A stretch of DNA of 64,000 nucleotides from positions 1-64,000 of the forward strand of contig JBJLCZ010000011.1 in NCBI GenBank assembly GCA_045567335.1. The letters are read 5' to 3'. Below are positions 1 to 9,198 of this stretch, piece by piece. Below the pieces are notes generated by a model. It was given only the letters and a program-made list of their open reading frames with translations. It made no database searches and was not told where the DNA came from. How positions within the stretch are numbered: position 1 is the first letter of the stretch; every line of letters starts with the position of its first letter. The translations under genes were made by a program, and so were the position numbers. This DNA is from Pelagilacustribacter sp045567335 (GTDB taxonomy: Bacteria; Pseudomonadota; Alphaproteobacteria; Pelagibacterales; Pelagibacteraceae).

Positions 1-46
1 CACAAGCTACACATTTTTTTTTATAAAGTTCAGTCATTTAATAAAA

Positions 47-121
47 TGGAGCGGGCTAAGGGATTCGAACCCTCGACCTTCTCGTTGGCAACGAGACGCT
101 CTACCACTGAGCTAAGCCCGC
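47..121 (-). tRNA. tRNA-Gly (anticodon GCC)
   Basis: Reading the minus strand gives a complete cloverleaf. The acceptor stem begins GCGGGCT, the D arm is CTCAGTGGTAGAG, and the anticodon stem TCTCG/CGAGA closes a seven-base loop with anticodon GCC. The T arm carries the standard GGTTCGAATCC, and the 3' CCA is encoded in the DNA (positions 47-49). GCC decodes the glycine codons GGC and GGU. No integrase or island lies beside it. Confidence 0.97.
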
Positions 122-133
122 AATATAAAGGGT

Positions 134-162
134 ATTTAATACATTTAATTTGAAAACGTCAA
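134..162 (-). promoter_or_regulatory. Probable promoter of the tRNA-Gly gene
   Basis: On the minus strand a TTGACG box (157-162) is followed after 17 bases by TTAAAT (134-139). This places a start site about six bases before the mature tRNA 5' end. The -35 box is close to the sigma-70 consensus; the -10 box is a weaker match. The assignment rests on spacing and position only. Confidence 0.45.
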
Positions 163-214
163 CATTAATAAAATGTCGCTATAGATAAATTGAATTTTGA
201 TCTATAATTATTTA

Positions 215-844
215 ATGAAATCAATTTATCCAAATCAAATACCTATATTTCCTCTTAGTGGAGTAATATATTTTCCTAAAACTAATCTTCCATTAAATAT
301 TTTCGAGGAGAGATATCGAAATTTAGTTAATGACTCAATAAAAAATAATAAATTAATGGGTATGATACAAACAAAAAAAAATAGTAACGAAGTATATAAA
401 ATAGGATGTTTAGGAAAGATTAGTGATTTTAAAAAAAATAAAAATGGTACGATATTAATAAACCTTACTGGATTAATAAGATTTGAAATTGTAACAGAAT
501 TAAAAAATAAAAAACTATATAGAGAATTTGAAGTAGATTATAAAAATTTTGAAGAAGATGTCGAGAAAAGGATTGAAAGCAGCCCATCTTCAGAATTATT
601 TAATTTATTTGAGAAAACTGAAAGATTTTTTAAAAGAAAAGGTCTTTTGCTTAATTGGAATGAGTTTAAAAAACTAGAAATAGAACAACAAATAAATACA
701 ATTTCTATGATAGCTCCAATATCTATTGAAGAAAAGCAAAAACTATTAGAAACAAAAACTGTAGAAAATAAATCTAAAATACTTTCTGAGATAATTGAGT
801 TTTATAATTATGAAAATAATTTAAACAGAAATACTATTCAATAA
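215..844 (+). CDS. Lon N-terminal (substrate-binding) domain protein
   Basis: This 209-residue protein consists of the Lon substrate-recognition domain alone. The hallmark run IFPLSG...FP...LPLNIFEERY occupies roughly residues 10-35, and no AAA+ module or protease domain follows. Stand-alone proteins of this size are common in Alphaproteobacteria; a role in recognising unfolded proteins is assumed from the domain, but the biochemical function is not established. I prefer the ATG at 215 over a TTG 18 bases upstream because the conserved domain starts directly after it. The gene converges with the leftward hydroxylase gene, leaving a single base between stop codons. Confidence 0.85.
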   Translation: MKSIYPNQIPIFPLSGVIYFPKTNLPLNIFEERYRNLVNDSIKNNKLMGMIQTKKNSNEVYKIGCLGKISDFKKNKNGTILINLTGLIRFEIVTELKNKKLYREFEVDYKNFEEDVEKRIESSPSSELFNLFEKTERFFKRKGLLLNWNEFKKLEIEQQINTISMIAPISIEEKQKLLETKTVENKSKILSEIIEFYNYENNLNRNTIQ

Positions 845-845
845 C

Positions 846-1988
846 TTATAATTTTAAACCTTTATCAGAAATAATTTCAGTTACTTTTTTCAATGAATAG
901 TTGTTTTTGATATTGTTTAAAAGTTTATTTTTTAACGGTTCAAAAAAGTTTCTACTTTGAAAAAAAGTGTTAGCCATATCTATTCCTAAACCAAAAATTA
1001 TATTTTCGGGTTTACGTTCTTTTTTAAATTTCTTTAATATTAGAGAATCTCTAATTAACTGACCTAATTGTAAATTTTTTTTTAATAAATTCTTTAATTT
1101 TATAATATCTCTTATAACTAAGTTAAAACCTTGTCCTGCGATAGGATGAACAGAGTGGATACCTTCTCCCAATATTAGGGTATTTTTAAAATGGTAATTA
1201 CTTCTTAGACTTAAACGAATAGGAAAAGATTGAATTTTTGATATTTTAAATTTTTTTCTTATCCCAAATATATTTCTAAGTTTTTGTTCCGTTAATTCTT
1301 TTATTTTTTTTTCATTTTCTAAAAAAAAATTTTTTTTAAGAGTCCAGACTAACGAAAAATAATTCTTTTTAAAAGGTAATATTGCAAAAGGACCGTTTTT
1401 TAAAAAATATTGTTGTGCAGATAATTTTTTAATATTGTGTTGTATTGCACAAGTTATCGCTACTTCGTTATAATCTTTAATTATTTTTCTTGAATAAAAA
1501 GAATTATATAAATTTGAATTATTACCTAAACAAAGAATAATTAAATCATATTTTTTTTTTTTATTTCCTAATTTTAAAAATGAATTTTCATTATCTATAT
1601 CTAATATTTTTTTATTAATTAAGTGAACATTTTTTTCTTTTTTTAATTTATCAAAAATTTTTTTTTTAATCTTCTCATTTTCAAAAATATACATCGAAAT
1701 ATTATTTGCATTTTCATAGTTTAAAAAATTTAAATAACCTTTATTATTTTCATAAAACAGATTAATATTTTTTGAGGGCCAAAAAAGATTATTGTTTTTT
1801 AGAGATATTATTTTTTTTATAAAATTAAAATTACTTTTTGATATAGCTGTAGTTCTGGTATCTTTTTTATAGCTTAATTTTTTTTTTGTATAAAATAAGT
1901 CTATTTCTATATTCAATTTTGCCAATGATAAAGCCGTGGTAAGACCTGCTAAACCATCTCCAATAATACATATTTTTTGCGATTTCAT
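846..1988 (-). CDS. UbiH/UbiF/VisC-family FAD-dependent hydroxylase
   Basis: A flavoprotein monooxygenase of the family that hydroxylates the ubiquinone ring. The N-terminal dinucleotide fold shows GDGLAG near residue 10, and a second FAD-binding block (GEGIHSVHPIAGQGFNL) lies about three quarters along. The length, 380 residues, suits the family. An in-frame TTG or other start 39 bases upstream is possible, but the internal ATG at 1988 puts the fold at the N-terminus as in relatives. Which ring position it modifies (UbiH, UbiF, UbiL or UbiM type) cannot be told from sequence alone. It is divergent from ftsK with a 61 bp spacer. Confidence 0.82.
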   Translation of the reverse strand: MKSQKICIIGDGLAGLTTALSLAKLNIEIDLFYTKKKLSYKKDTRTTAISKSNFNFIKKIISLKNNNLFWPSKNINLFYENNKGYLNFLNYENANNISMYIFENEKIKKKIFDKLKKEKNVHLINKKILDIDNENSFLKLGNKKKKYDLIILCLGNNSNLYNSFYSRKIIKDYNEVAITCAIQHNIKKLSAQQYFLKNGPFAILPFKKNYFSLVWTLKKNFFLENEKKIKELTEQKLRNIFGIRKKFKISKIQSFPIRLSLRSNYHFKNTLILGEGIHSVHPIAGQGFNLVIRDIIKLKNLLKKNLQLGQLIRDSLILKKFKKERKPENIIFGLGIDMANTFFQSRNFFEPLKNKLLNNIKNNYSLKKVTEIISDKGLKL

Positions 1989-2049
1989 ATTTTTAAAATT
2001 TTTATCAATTAAATAAAAATGATACAAAGTAAACTTAATGATTCGTTAA

Positions 2050-4140
2050 ATGAATACAAGTATTTATAATAATGTAACAAATTTTTTGAAAAAACGTACC
2101 CTAGAATTATTGGGATTTTTACTAATTCTATGTAGTATTATTTTATTAGTTGCATTCATAACCTATTCTCCTAATGATCCTTCCCTTGTTTATGGAAAAA
2201 CTGATATTTTATCCAAAAATTTTTTTGGTACTTATGGTAGTTGGGTATCTGATTTTTTACTTCAAAGCTTTGGAATAGTATCCTTTTTAATATTACTAAC
2301 TTTAACATCATGGGGGATTGAACTCATACTTAAAAAAAAATTAAATAACATTTTCTACAAAATTTTATATATGGTTCTCTACTTAATTTTTGGATGCGTA
2401 TTTGTATATAACAATTTTAACAATTCTTTTTGGTTAATTGATAACGGAAATTCTGGTTTTATTGGACAAATTTTATATAATTTTATGACTGAATATGTTT
2501 CACAAGTTGAAAATAATTATATAAATTCTTTCTTAGTAGTATTAACTTTACTATTTTTTATATTAAGTACTAATCTTAGAATTGATTTATTTTATATTTT
2601 ACTTAAAAATATTCTTTCTATTTTTTTTAAAAAAAAAGATATAGTTTACGATTATTCACGGAATAACATCGAAAATAATTTACAGTCAACTGAAAACTTT
2701 TCGGATAAACTACCACAGCAAACTTTTACTTTTGAAAATGAAAATATAAAACAATCACAAAACAAACTTAAATTTAAACTTCCTTCTGTTGATTTATTAG
2801 AAAAAAATAAAAGTAAAATTAATATGGACCAAATTGCAAAAAATCGTCCTGACTCTGAATTTATGGAGAAAATTTTACTAGATTTTGGTATCGATGGAAA
2901 AATTAAAAAAATTAATAATGGACCTGTTGTAAGCCTTTATGAATTTGAACCAGCACCTGGAGTTAAAGTTGCAAAGATTGTAAATTTATCTGATGATTTG
3001 GCCAGAAATACAAGCTCCACTTCGGCTCGAGTTTCTGTTGTGCCTGGAAAAAATACTGTAGGTATAGAAATTCCAAATGAAGTTAGGGAAAATGTTGTTT
3101 TAAGAGAAATAGTTTCTAATGAAAGATTTAATAAAAAAGAAATTTCTCTACCAATAGCTTTAGGAAAAAGCATTTCAGGTATTCCTATTATTGGTGATTT
3201 AACATCCATGCCTCACTTATTAATAGCCGGAACAACAGGTTCAGGAAAGTCAGTTTGTATTAATACTATTATTGTTTCACTTTTATACAAATTAAATCCT
3301 GATGAATGTAAATTCATTTTAATAGATCCAAAAATGCTTGAACTTTCTGCATACGAGGGAATTCCTCATTTATTAACTCCAGTAATTACTGACGCAAAAA
3401 AAGCTACTTCAGCTTTAGGATGGACCGTAACAGAAATGAATAACCGTTATAAATTAATGAGTAAGGTTGGGGTAAGAAATATTGATGGTTACAACAAAAA
3501 ACATAAATTAAAAATGCCTTATATTGTTGTAGTAGTCGATGAAATGTCTGACTTAATGTTAGTTGCAGGTAAAGAAATTGAAAATTATATTCAAAAATTA
3601 TCTCAAATGGCTAGAGCGGCAGGTATTCATATTATTATGGCTACTCAAAGACCCAGCGTTGATGTAATTACTGGAACTATTAAAGCCAACTTTCCCACAA
3701 GAATTTCTTTTCAAGTAAGCTCTAAAATTGACAGCAGAACGATATTAGGAGAGCAAGGTGCTGAACAACTGTTGGGTAAAGGAGATATGTTATTTATGTC
3801 AGCAGCAAATAAAATAATAAGAATTCATGGACCTTTCATATCGGAAAAAGAAATTGAAAATATTTCTAGTATTCTTAGAGCTCAAGGGAGTCCTGATCAT
3901 ATAGAAGAAATAACAGTCTTAAAAAAAGAAGACGAAACTCCGCTAGAAAATGAAACTGAATCAGATGAATTATACTCTAAGGCTATAGAAATCATTAAAG
4001 CTGAAGGGAAAGCTTCAACCAGTTTTTTACAAAGAAAATTACAAATTGGATATAATAGAGCTGCTAGAATAATTGATATGATGGAGGAAAAAGGAATTGT
4101 GAGTAAAGCAAACCATGTTGGAAAACGTGAGGTTCTTTAG
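2050..4140 (+). CDS. ftsK: DNA translocase FtsK
   Basis: A septum-anchored ATP-driven DNA pump that clears chromosome termini during division. The first 195 residues hold four hydrophobic spans (about 17-39, 69-93, 100-121, 160-193), followed by a short polar linker. The motor domain has Walker A GTTGSGKS near residue 397 and Walker B VVVVDEMSD near 493. A C-terminal winged-helix gamma domain (about 635-696, with SFLQRKLQIGYNRAARI) would read KOPS sequences. At 696 residues it is a short FtsK with a reduced linker, normal for a streamlined genome. lolA follows after two bases. Confidence 0.96.
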   Translation: MNTSIYNNVTNFLKKRTLELLGFLLILCSIILLVAFITYSPNDPSLVYGKTDILSKNFFGTYGSWVSDFLLQSFGIVSFLILLTLTSWGIELILKKKLNNIFYKILYMVLYLIFGCVFVYNNFNNSFWLIDNGNSGFIGQILYNFMTEYVSQVENNYINSFLVVLTLLFFILSTNLRIDLFYILLKNILSIFFKKKDIVYDYSRNNIENNLQSTENFSDKLPQQTFTFENENIKQSQNKLKFKLPSVDLLEKNKSKINMDQIAKNRPDSEFMEKILLDFGIDGKIKKINNGPVVSLYEFEPAPGVKVAKIVNLSDDLARNTSSTSARVSVVPGKNTVGIEIPNEVRENVVLREIVSNERFNKKEISLPIALGKSISGIPIIGDLTSMPHLLIAGTTGSGKSVCINTIIVSLLYKLNPDECKFILIDPKMLELSAYEGIPHLLTPVITDAKKATSALGWTVTEMNNRYKLMSKVGVRNIDGYNKKHKLKMPYIVVVVDEMSDLMLVAGKEIENYIQKLSQMARAAGIHIIMATQRPSVDVITGTIKANFPTRISFQVSSKIDSRTILGEQGAEQLLGKGDMLFMSAANKIIRIHGPFISEKEIENISSILRAQGSPDHIEEITVLKKEDETPLENETESDELYSKAIEIIKAEGKASTSFLQRKLQIGYNRAARIIDMMEEKGIVSKANHVGKREVL

Positions 4141-4142
4141 CT

Positions 4143-4700
4143 TTGTTTTATAAAAAAATTATAATTGTTTTAATTATTTTTTCTTCTATAAATTTTTCTG
4201 TATTAGCAGATGAAAAAGATAAAATTATTTCACAACTAAACAATATAAAATCTTTAGAATTTAAATTTAATCAAACAGTTAATAATAAAAAAGAAATTGG
4301 CAATTGCCTTTTAGAATTTCCTGGAAAATTAAAATGCAATTATTTTGATGATAAAGAAAAGGAACTTATAATTAATAACAAAAAAATAGGTATAACCCAA
4401 AAAAGATATAATAAAACTTACCACTATCCTATATCTAAATCTCCTTTTTTAAATATCTTGTATAAAAAAAAACTATTGGAAATAATTAAATTTGGAAAAT
4501 TAGAATCAACCAGTCAAATTATAAAACTTATTTATCTGGATGATAATAAGATAACTGTTTTTTTCGATAAAAGAACTTTTAATTTAAAGGGTTGGCGGAT
4601 TATAGATCAATATAACAATGATATTAATTTTTCTTTAAATATTCTTTCTAAGAATGATATATATCAAAAAGAGACTTTTAAAATTCCGAAAATTAATTAG
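4143..4700 (+). CDS. lolA: Outer-membrane lipoprotein carrier LolA-like protein
   Basis: A predicted periplasmic carrier that moves lipoproteins from the LolCDE exporter to the outer membrane. The N-terminus is a signal peptide (hydrophobic residues 6-20, likely cut after VLA near residue 22). The rest is a beta-rich 160-residue domain, including the LolA-like features FKFNQTV and GKLKCNYFDDKEKELIINNKKI. The start is a TTG two bases after the ftsK stop, consistent with translational coupling. The ftsK-lolA order is conserved in Alphaproteobacteria and supports the call more strongly than the divergent sequence does. Confidence 0.8.
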   Translation: MFYKKIIIVLIIFSSINFSVLADEKDKIISQLNNIKSLEFKFNQTVNNKKEIGNCLLEFPGKLKCNYFDDKEKELIINNKKIGITQKRYNKTYHYPISKSPFLNILYKKKLLEIIKFGKLESTSQIIKLIYLDDNKITVFFDKRTFNLKGWRIIDQYNNDINFSLNILSKNDIYQKETFKIPKIN

Positions 4701-4705
4701 TTTAA

Positions 4706-5212
4706 TTAAGCAACAAAATCTATTTCTTCCTCTTTAAATAACTCAAAGCCTTTAGATTTATAATTTTGTAATGCATGTTTATGATCTAGACTACAAGTAT
4801 GAACCCACAATCTATTTGGATTTTTTCTACTAGCACTAGCTATTGCGTGATTTAAAAGAGTAGAACCAAGTTTAAGACCTCTAAATTCTTTTAGGACTCC
4901 CATATTAATTAATTCTACTTCTTTTAAAATTGTATGATTTTCTTGTTCATAGTAACCAACTAAATCATTATTTTTTTTTAAAATATGTGTCTCTAAGTTT
5001 TTATTTGATACATACTTTGACCATTCTTTATCAGACCAAAGTAGTCTATCGCGCCAATAATGATCAATACCAATTTGTTTATAAAAAAATTTATTTAACT
5101 GAAAATCTTTTTTATTATCTAAAATTATTTGATAATTTTTGGGCAATCTTAGTTCCACTGGATTGGAAAAATTTTTAATTTCTAAATAATATCTTTTGAC
5201 TCTTGAGATCAT
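4706..5212 (-). CDS. GNAT-family N-acetyltransferase
   Basis: A 168-residue acyltransferase. The acetyl-CoA loop is recognisable as VLKEFRGLKLGSTLLNHAI around residues 107-125, followed by a conserved C-terminal segment (ALQNYKSKGFELF) typical of the GNAT fold. The substrate is unknown. Its ATG overlaps the stop codon of the HIT gene by one base (TAATG), so it is probably the last gene of the leftward his-HIT unit. Confidence 0.78.
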   Translation of the reverse strand: MISRVKRYYLEIKNFSNPVELRLPKNYQIILDNKKDFQLNKFFYKQIGIDHYWRDRLLWSDKEWSKYVSNKNLETHILKKNNDLVGYYEQENHTILKEVELINMGVLKEFRGLKLGSTLLNHAIASASRKNPNRLWVHTCSLDHKHALQNYKSKGFELFKEEEIDFVA

Positions 5213-5568
5213 TAGCTAACCATTTTTCCTATTTTTTCACCTGCAAATATGTGAAAATGTAAATGAGGAACTTCTTGACCTCCATCAGTTCCAATATTTG
5301 TTAAAGCTCGATAACCTTTATCTTTTACTCCCAATAAGTTTGAAACATGAGTAATTGCTTTATTGAATTCAACTATTTCTTTTTCTGATGCTTTTTCATT
5401 AAAATCATCTAGATCAACATATTCGCCTTTTGGAATAACTAAAACATGAACTTTTTTTTGAGGATTTACATCATGAAAAGCTAAAATGTAATCGTTTTCA
5501 TAAACTTTTTTACAAGGAATATCGCCCCTAAGAATTTTAGCAAATATATTATCCTTATTGTAACTCAT
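5212..5568 (-). CDS. HIT-family nucleotide-binding protein (HinT-like)
   Basis: A 118-residue histidine-triad protein. The signature HLHFHIF places the three histidines at about residues 102, 104 and 106, close to the C-terminus as in HinT. The N-terminal part (IFAKILRGDIPCKKVYENDYILAFHDVNPQ) matches the family closely. HinT enzymes hydrolyse adenosine 5'-phosphoramidates and acyl-adenylates. The gene overlaps hisE by four bases and is presumably co-transcribed with it. Confidence 0.92.
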   Translation of the reverse strand: MSYNKDNIFAKILRGDIPCKKVYENDYILAFHDVNPQKKVHVLVIPKGEYVDLDDFNEKASEKEIVEFNKAITHVSNLLGVKDKGYRALTNIGTDGGQEVPHLHFHIFAGEKIGKMVS

Positions 5569-5837
5569 TTTTGTCTTTTCTTTAATTCATTCATTACATC
5601 CTCTATCTTAATATTATTAGCCTCAAGGTAAACCATTAAGTGATAAATTACATCAGCAGCTTCATGTATTTTATTAGAATTTTTTTCGACTGCTTCTATT
5701 AATTCACTAATTTCCTCTTTAATCTTAGAAACATTCAGATTTTTATCATTAAGTAGTTTATTGGTATATGACTTTTCTGAAGAAGAATCTTTTCTCTCTC
5801 TGATTATTTTAATTAACTGTTCTAAATTTTCAAACAT
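5565..5837 (-). CDS. hisE: Phosphoribosyl-ATP pyrophosphatase HisE
   Basis: Catalyses the second step of histidine synthesis, converting phosphoribosyl-ATP to phosphoribosyl-AMP. The 90-residue helical protein has the MazG-like metal-binding pattern, with EEISELIEAV and EAADVIYHLMVYL supplying the acidic residues. It is slightly shorter than many HisE proteins. It follows hisF by one base in the leftward block. HisI, which usually acts next, is not in this window. Confidence 0.9.
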   Translation of the reverse strand: MFENLEQLIKIIRERKDSSSEKSYTNKLLNDKNLNVSKIKEEISELIEAVEKNSNKIHEAADVIYHLMVYLEANNIKIEDVMNELKKRQK

Positions 5838-5838
5838 A

Positions 5839-6597
5839 TTATAATCTTACAGGAACATTCTTTAATTTTAAATATTCTTTTGTTTCTTTTATCGTATATT
5901 CTCCATAATGAAAAATAGAAGCAGCTAAAACTGCGCTCGCGCCTCCAATTTTTATTGCTTCATATAAATGTTCCAAATTACCTGCTCCACCTGAAGCTAT
6001 TACTGGAATACTAATTGATTTAGTAATTATATTGAGTAGTTCTAAATCATAACCAGTTTTAGTGCCGTCTTTATCCATAGAAGTAAGAAGAATTTCTCCT
6101 GCTCCATTCGCTTCGGCTTTCTTTGAAAACTCTATGGCGTCAATTCCAGTTTTTTTTCTTCCTCCATGAGTAAATATTTCCCATTTATTGTCTGAAACTT
6201 TTTTAGCGTCAACAGCTACCACCATACATTGAGTTCCAAATTGTTTGGACGCTTCTTTAACAAAATTAATGTCTTTTACAGCTGCAGTATTTATAGAGAC
6301 CTTATCTGCACCTGCAAGTAACAATTCTCTTATGTTACTAATTGTTCTAATTCCACCTCCTACTGTAAGAGGAACAAAACATTTTTCAGCTGTCTTATTA
6401 ACTACATCTATAATTGTGTTTCTATTTTCATTGCTTGCAGTAATATCTAAAAAACATATTTCGTCTGCTCCACCTTTGTCATAAATACTTGCTTGTTCAA
6501 CAGGATCTCCAGCATCTTTTAAATCTATAAAGTTTATACCCTTAACAACTCTTCCGTTTTTTACATCTAGACAAGGTATAATTCTATTTTTAAGCAT
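5839..6597 (-). CDS. hisF: Imidazole glycerol phosphate synthase, cyclase subunit HisF
   Basis: The cyclase half of IGP synthase, which uses ammonia from HisH to make imidazole glycerol phosphate and AICAR. The (beta/alpha)8 barrel is complete at 252 residues. The two catalytic aspartates fall at the canonical positions, Asp11 (IIPCLDVKNG) and Asp130 (VVAVDAKK). Phosphate-binding glycine motifs (VGGGIRT, ASGGAG) are present. It overlaps hisA by eight bases. Confidence 0.97.
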   Translation of the reverse strand: MLKNRIIPCLDVKNGRVVKGINFIDLKDAGDPVEQASIYDKGGADEICFLDITASNENRNTIIDVVNKTAEKCFVPLTVGGGIRTISNIRELLLAGADKVSINTAAVKDINFVKEASKQFGTQCMVVAVDAKKVSDNKWEIFTHGGRKKTGIDAIEFSKKAEANGAGEILLTSMDKDGTKTGYDLELLNIITKSISIPVIASGGAGNLEHLYEAIKIGGASAVLAASIFHYGEYTIKETKEYLKLKNVPVRL

Positions 6598-7315
6598 CTA
6601 ATTCTTTTGCAAGTTCCTCTAGTTTAATATCACCATCATATATAGCTTTGCCAATTATTATACCTTCAATGTTTTTGTTATTTAAATTTTTTGCTTTTCT
6701 TATGTCATTTATTGAAGAAACACCTCCTGAAATTATTACAGGACAATTTGATATATTTGCAATTTTTGATGTCTCTTCAAAGTTAGGGCTTGCTTTAGTT
6801 CCATCTTTATTAATATCAGTATAAATTAATCTACTTACACCGAAACCATTAACTTCTTTTAAAAAGTCCAAAGTTTTTATATCTAAATTTTCTTTCCACC
6901 CTGAAACAGAAAGATTTCCGTCTTTAGCATCTAATCCTAAAGCAATTTTATTCTTAAATCTATTACATGCTTCTTTTAAAAATTCTTTGTTTTGAATTGC
7001 TGCACTGCCTAAAATTACTTTTTCTATACCCGAATCTACATACCTTTTAATACTATTTATAGTTCTTATACCTCCGCCAACTTCAATCTTTAAGTCATAT
7101 TTACTAACTATTTCTTGAATAATATCTAGATTAATTGTTTCACCTGTTAAAGCTCCGTCTAAGTCAACAATATGTAAATTTTTAAAACCATGGTCTTTAT
7201 ATTGCCCAGCTTGGTCAACTGGGGAAGTTTCATATTCAGTTTTATTATCAAAGTCACCTTTAACTAACCTTACACATTTTTTTTCTTTAATATCTATTGC
7301 TGGAAATATTTTCAT
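6590..7315 (-). CDS. hisA: ProFAR isomerase HisA
   Basis: Isomerises ProFAR to PRFAR, the substrate of HisF. The half-barrel repeats mirror those in HisF. Catalytic Asp8 (IFPAIDIKE) and Asp129 (LGLDAKDG) are both present, with VGGGIRT and ISGGVSS as phosphate loops. The full 241 residues match the family length. It lies five bases downstream of hisH and overlaps hisF, so the pathway's middle steps are translated together. Confidence 0.97.
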   Translation of the reverse strand: MKIFPAIDIKEKKCVRLVKGDFDNKTEYETSPVDQAGQYKDHGFKNLHIVDLDGALTGETINLDIIQEIVSKYDLKIEVGGGIRTINSIKRYVDSGIEKVILGSAAIQNKEFLKEACNRFKNKIALGLDAKDGNLSVSGWKENLDIKTLDFLKEVNGFGVSRLIYTDINKDGTKASPNFEETSKIANISNCPVIISGGVSSINDIRKAKNLNNKNIEGIIIGKAIYDGDIKLEELAKELDA

Positions 7316-7320
7316 TTAAT

Positions 7321-7956
7321 CTAAAGATTTAAAAAGTTAGTTAAAATTTTTATACCAGAATTTTGACTTTTTTCTGGGTGAAATTGTGATCCATAAATAT
7401 TTTCAAATGACACAGCAGCTATTACATCTTTGCCGTAATCGGTGGTTATAGATACAGTTTTTTTATCTTTGGGAATAAATTCATAGCTATGGATAAAATA
7501 GGCATGATTTTTATTAATAGCATTTTCGAAAACTTTAGAGCTATTTTTAACTTTGAGTTCGTTCCAACCCATATGGGGAATTTTTAGCTTTGAAGATCCT
7601 AAGTTTAATTTAATTACTTCACCTGGTATCCAATTCAATCCCATTGTTTTTTTCTCTTCGTGTCCAGTAGTAGCAAACAATTGCATACCCGCACAAATTC
7701 CATAAATTGGTTTCCTCTTATTCAAAATACTTTCATTTAATTCTTCCTGAAGTCCTTTAATACTGTCGATACCATCTTTACAAGCCTTAAAAGAGCCCTG
7801 ACCAGGTAAAACTATTTTATCCGATCTCTTTACGTCATTTACATCTGAACTAATTTTTATTGAGTATTTTAAATTATTATCAGAGTTAGCTTTTTCAATA
7901 GATTTAGCAATTGACCTTAGATTGCCAACTCCATAATCGATGACGGTTAATAACAT
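7321..7956 (-). CDS. hisH: Imidazole glycerol phosphate synthase, glutamine amidotransferase subunit HisH
   Basis: Supplies ammonia from glutamine to HisF. It is a class-I glutamine amidotransferase with a complete triad: Cys88 in GICAGMQL, and His193 and Glu195 in QFHPEKS. The oxyanion-strand motif PGQGSF is near residue 51. The 211-residue length is normal. It sits six bases after hisB in a hisB-H-A-F-E order. Confidence 0.96.
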   Translation of the reverse strand: MLLTVIDYGVGNLRSIAKSIEKANSDNNLKYSIKISSDVNDVKRSDKIVLPGQGSFKACKDGIDSIKGLQEELNESILNKRKPIYGICAGMQLFATTGHEEKKTMGLNWIPGEVIKLNLGSSKLKIPHMGWNELKVKNSSKVFENAINKNHAYFIHSYEFIPKDKKTVSITTDYGKDVIAAVSFENIYGSQFHPEKSQNSGIKILTNFLNL

Positions 7957-7962
7957 TTATAA

Positions 7963-8553
7963 TTAAAGTTTACCTTTAGTAGATGGTATCGAATTTTTGA
8001 TTCTCTTATCTATGACCAAAGCCTTTTTTAAAGATCTAGCTAAACCTTTATAACATGACTCAACTTTATGATGACTATTTTCACCATAAATATTTTCTAC
8101 GTGTAATGTGACTCCCGCAGATTGAGAGAAGGCCTGAAACCATTCCTTAAAAAGTTCTGTGTCCATCTCACCTAACTTTTCTACTTTTAAATCCACTTTC
8201 CAAATTAAATAAGGTCTATTGGATATGTCGATAGAAACTCTGCTTAAAGTTTCATCCATAGGTATCATTGTAGATGCATATCTCGTAATTCCTTTTCTAT
8301 TACCAGCAGCTTTTTTGATAGCTTCGCCTATAGCTATACCAGTATCTTCAGTTGTGTGATGTAAATCAATATGTGTGTCACCTAGAGCTTTAACTTCTAA
8401 ATCTATTAATGAATGTTTTGAAAGCTGCTCTAACATATGATCAAGAAAACCAATTCCAGTTTTAATTTTATATTTTCCTTTTCCATCGAGATTTACCGCA
8501 ACGGAAATACTTGTTTCCTTGGTTTTTCTATTAATTTTTGCTTTTCTATTCAT
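7963..8553 (-). CDS. hisB: Imidazoleglycerol-phosphate dehydratase HisB
   Basis: Dehydrates imidazole glycerol phosphate. This is the single-domain form (196 residues) without the histidinol-phosphatase fusion seen in E. coli. Manganese-binding histidine motifs HHTTEDTG (about residues 65-72) and SHHKVES are intact, and the N-terminal RKAKINRKTKET matches the family start. It is the first gene of the leftward histidine block, so its promoter should lie in the 100 bp spacer shared with hslV. Confidence 0.96.
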   Translation of the reverse strand: MNRKAKINRKTKETSISVAVNLDGKGKYKIKTGIGFLDHMLEQLSKHSLIDLEVKALGDTHIDLHHTTEDTGIAIGEAIKKAAGNRKGITRYASTMIPMDETLSRVSIDISNRPYLIWKVDLKVEKLGEMDTELFKEWFQAFSQSAGVTLHVENIYGENSHHKVESCYKGLARSLKKALVIDKRIKNSIPSTKGKL

Positions 8554-8653
8554 AATTTAATGTCTGTTTATCTTTGATATATATATAATTAACCTTTTTA
8601 TCAATAAATCAGATTTCGCTATTGAAGATCTAGAATTAATCTCCACATATAAC

Positions 8654-9196
8654 ATGATGAATACAGCTGAAAAATGGCATGGTACAACGATTGTGCTACT
8701 TAGAAAAAACAAAGAAACTGTTGTTGCAGGAGACGGCCAAGTAAGTCTCGGGAATACAGTTTTAAAAAGTAAAGCTAAGAAAGTCCGAAAAATAGAAAAA
8801 AGAGGTGTGATAGCAGGTTTCGCGGGATCTACAGCAGACGCCTTGACTTTGTTTGAAAGATTGGAAGCTAAACTTGAGAAACATGCTGGAAATTTACCAA
8901 GAGCTGCGGTTGAATTAGCAAAAGATTGGAGAAGTGACAAATATTTAAGGCGTTTAGAAGCATTGATGGCTGTTGCGGATAAGGAAAATAGTTTTATTAT
9001 ATCTGGAACTGGAGATGTTTTAGAACCCGAAGATGGAATTATTGGAATAGGATCAGGTGGAAATTTTGCCTTAGCTGCAGCAAAAGTTTTAATGGAAACA
9101 GAGATGAATGCAGAAGAAATTGCAAAAAAATCTATAAAAGTAGCTTCAGAAATTTGTGTGTTTACAAATAACAATATAACTATAGAAAAAATTTAA
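8654..9196 (+). CDS. hslV: ATP-dependent protease subunit HslV
   Basis: The proteolytic chamber of the HslUV (ClpQY) protease. After self-cleavage of a short propeptide, the N-terminal threonine would be Thr11 in WHGTTIV, as in other alphaproteobacterial HslV proteins. The block VVAGDGQVSLGNTVLKSKAKKVR contains the conserved active-site lysine. Two ATGs in a row (8654 and 8657) make the start uncertain by one codon without changing the mature protein. hslU follows two bases after the stop. Confidence 0.96.
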   Translation: MMNTAEKWHGTTIVLLRKNKETVVAGDGQVSLGNTVLKSKAKKVRKIEKRGVIAGFAGSTADALTLFERLEAKLEKHAGNLPRAAVELAKDWRSDKYLRRLEALMAVADKENSFIISGTGDVLEPEDGIIGIGSGGNFALAAAKVLMETEMNAEEIAKKSIKVASEICVFTNNNITIEKI

Positions 9197-9198
9197 TT

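Noticed and set aside
47..121. tRNA-Gly as an attachment site for a mobile island
   Set aside because: No integrase, direct repeat of the tRNA 3' end or foreign-looking genes are nearby.
8621..8651. Heat-shock promoter for hslV
   Set aside because: A CACATAT-like -10 lies only a few bases from the start codon, so transcription would begin at or after the ATG, and the -35 match is poor.
8557..9174. A 205-codon open frame antisense to hslV
   Set aside because: It lies opposite a well-conserved gene, its product is low-complexity Ser/Phe/Leu-rich, and it matches no family. It is a shadow of hslV codon usage.
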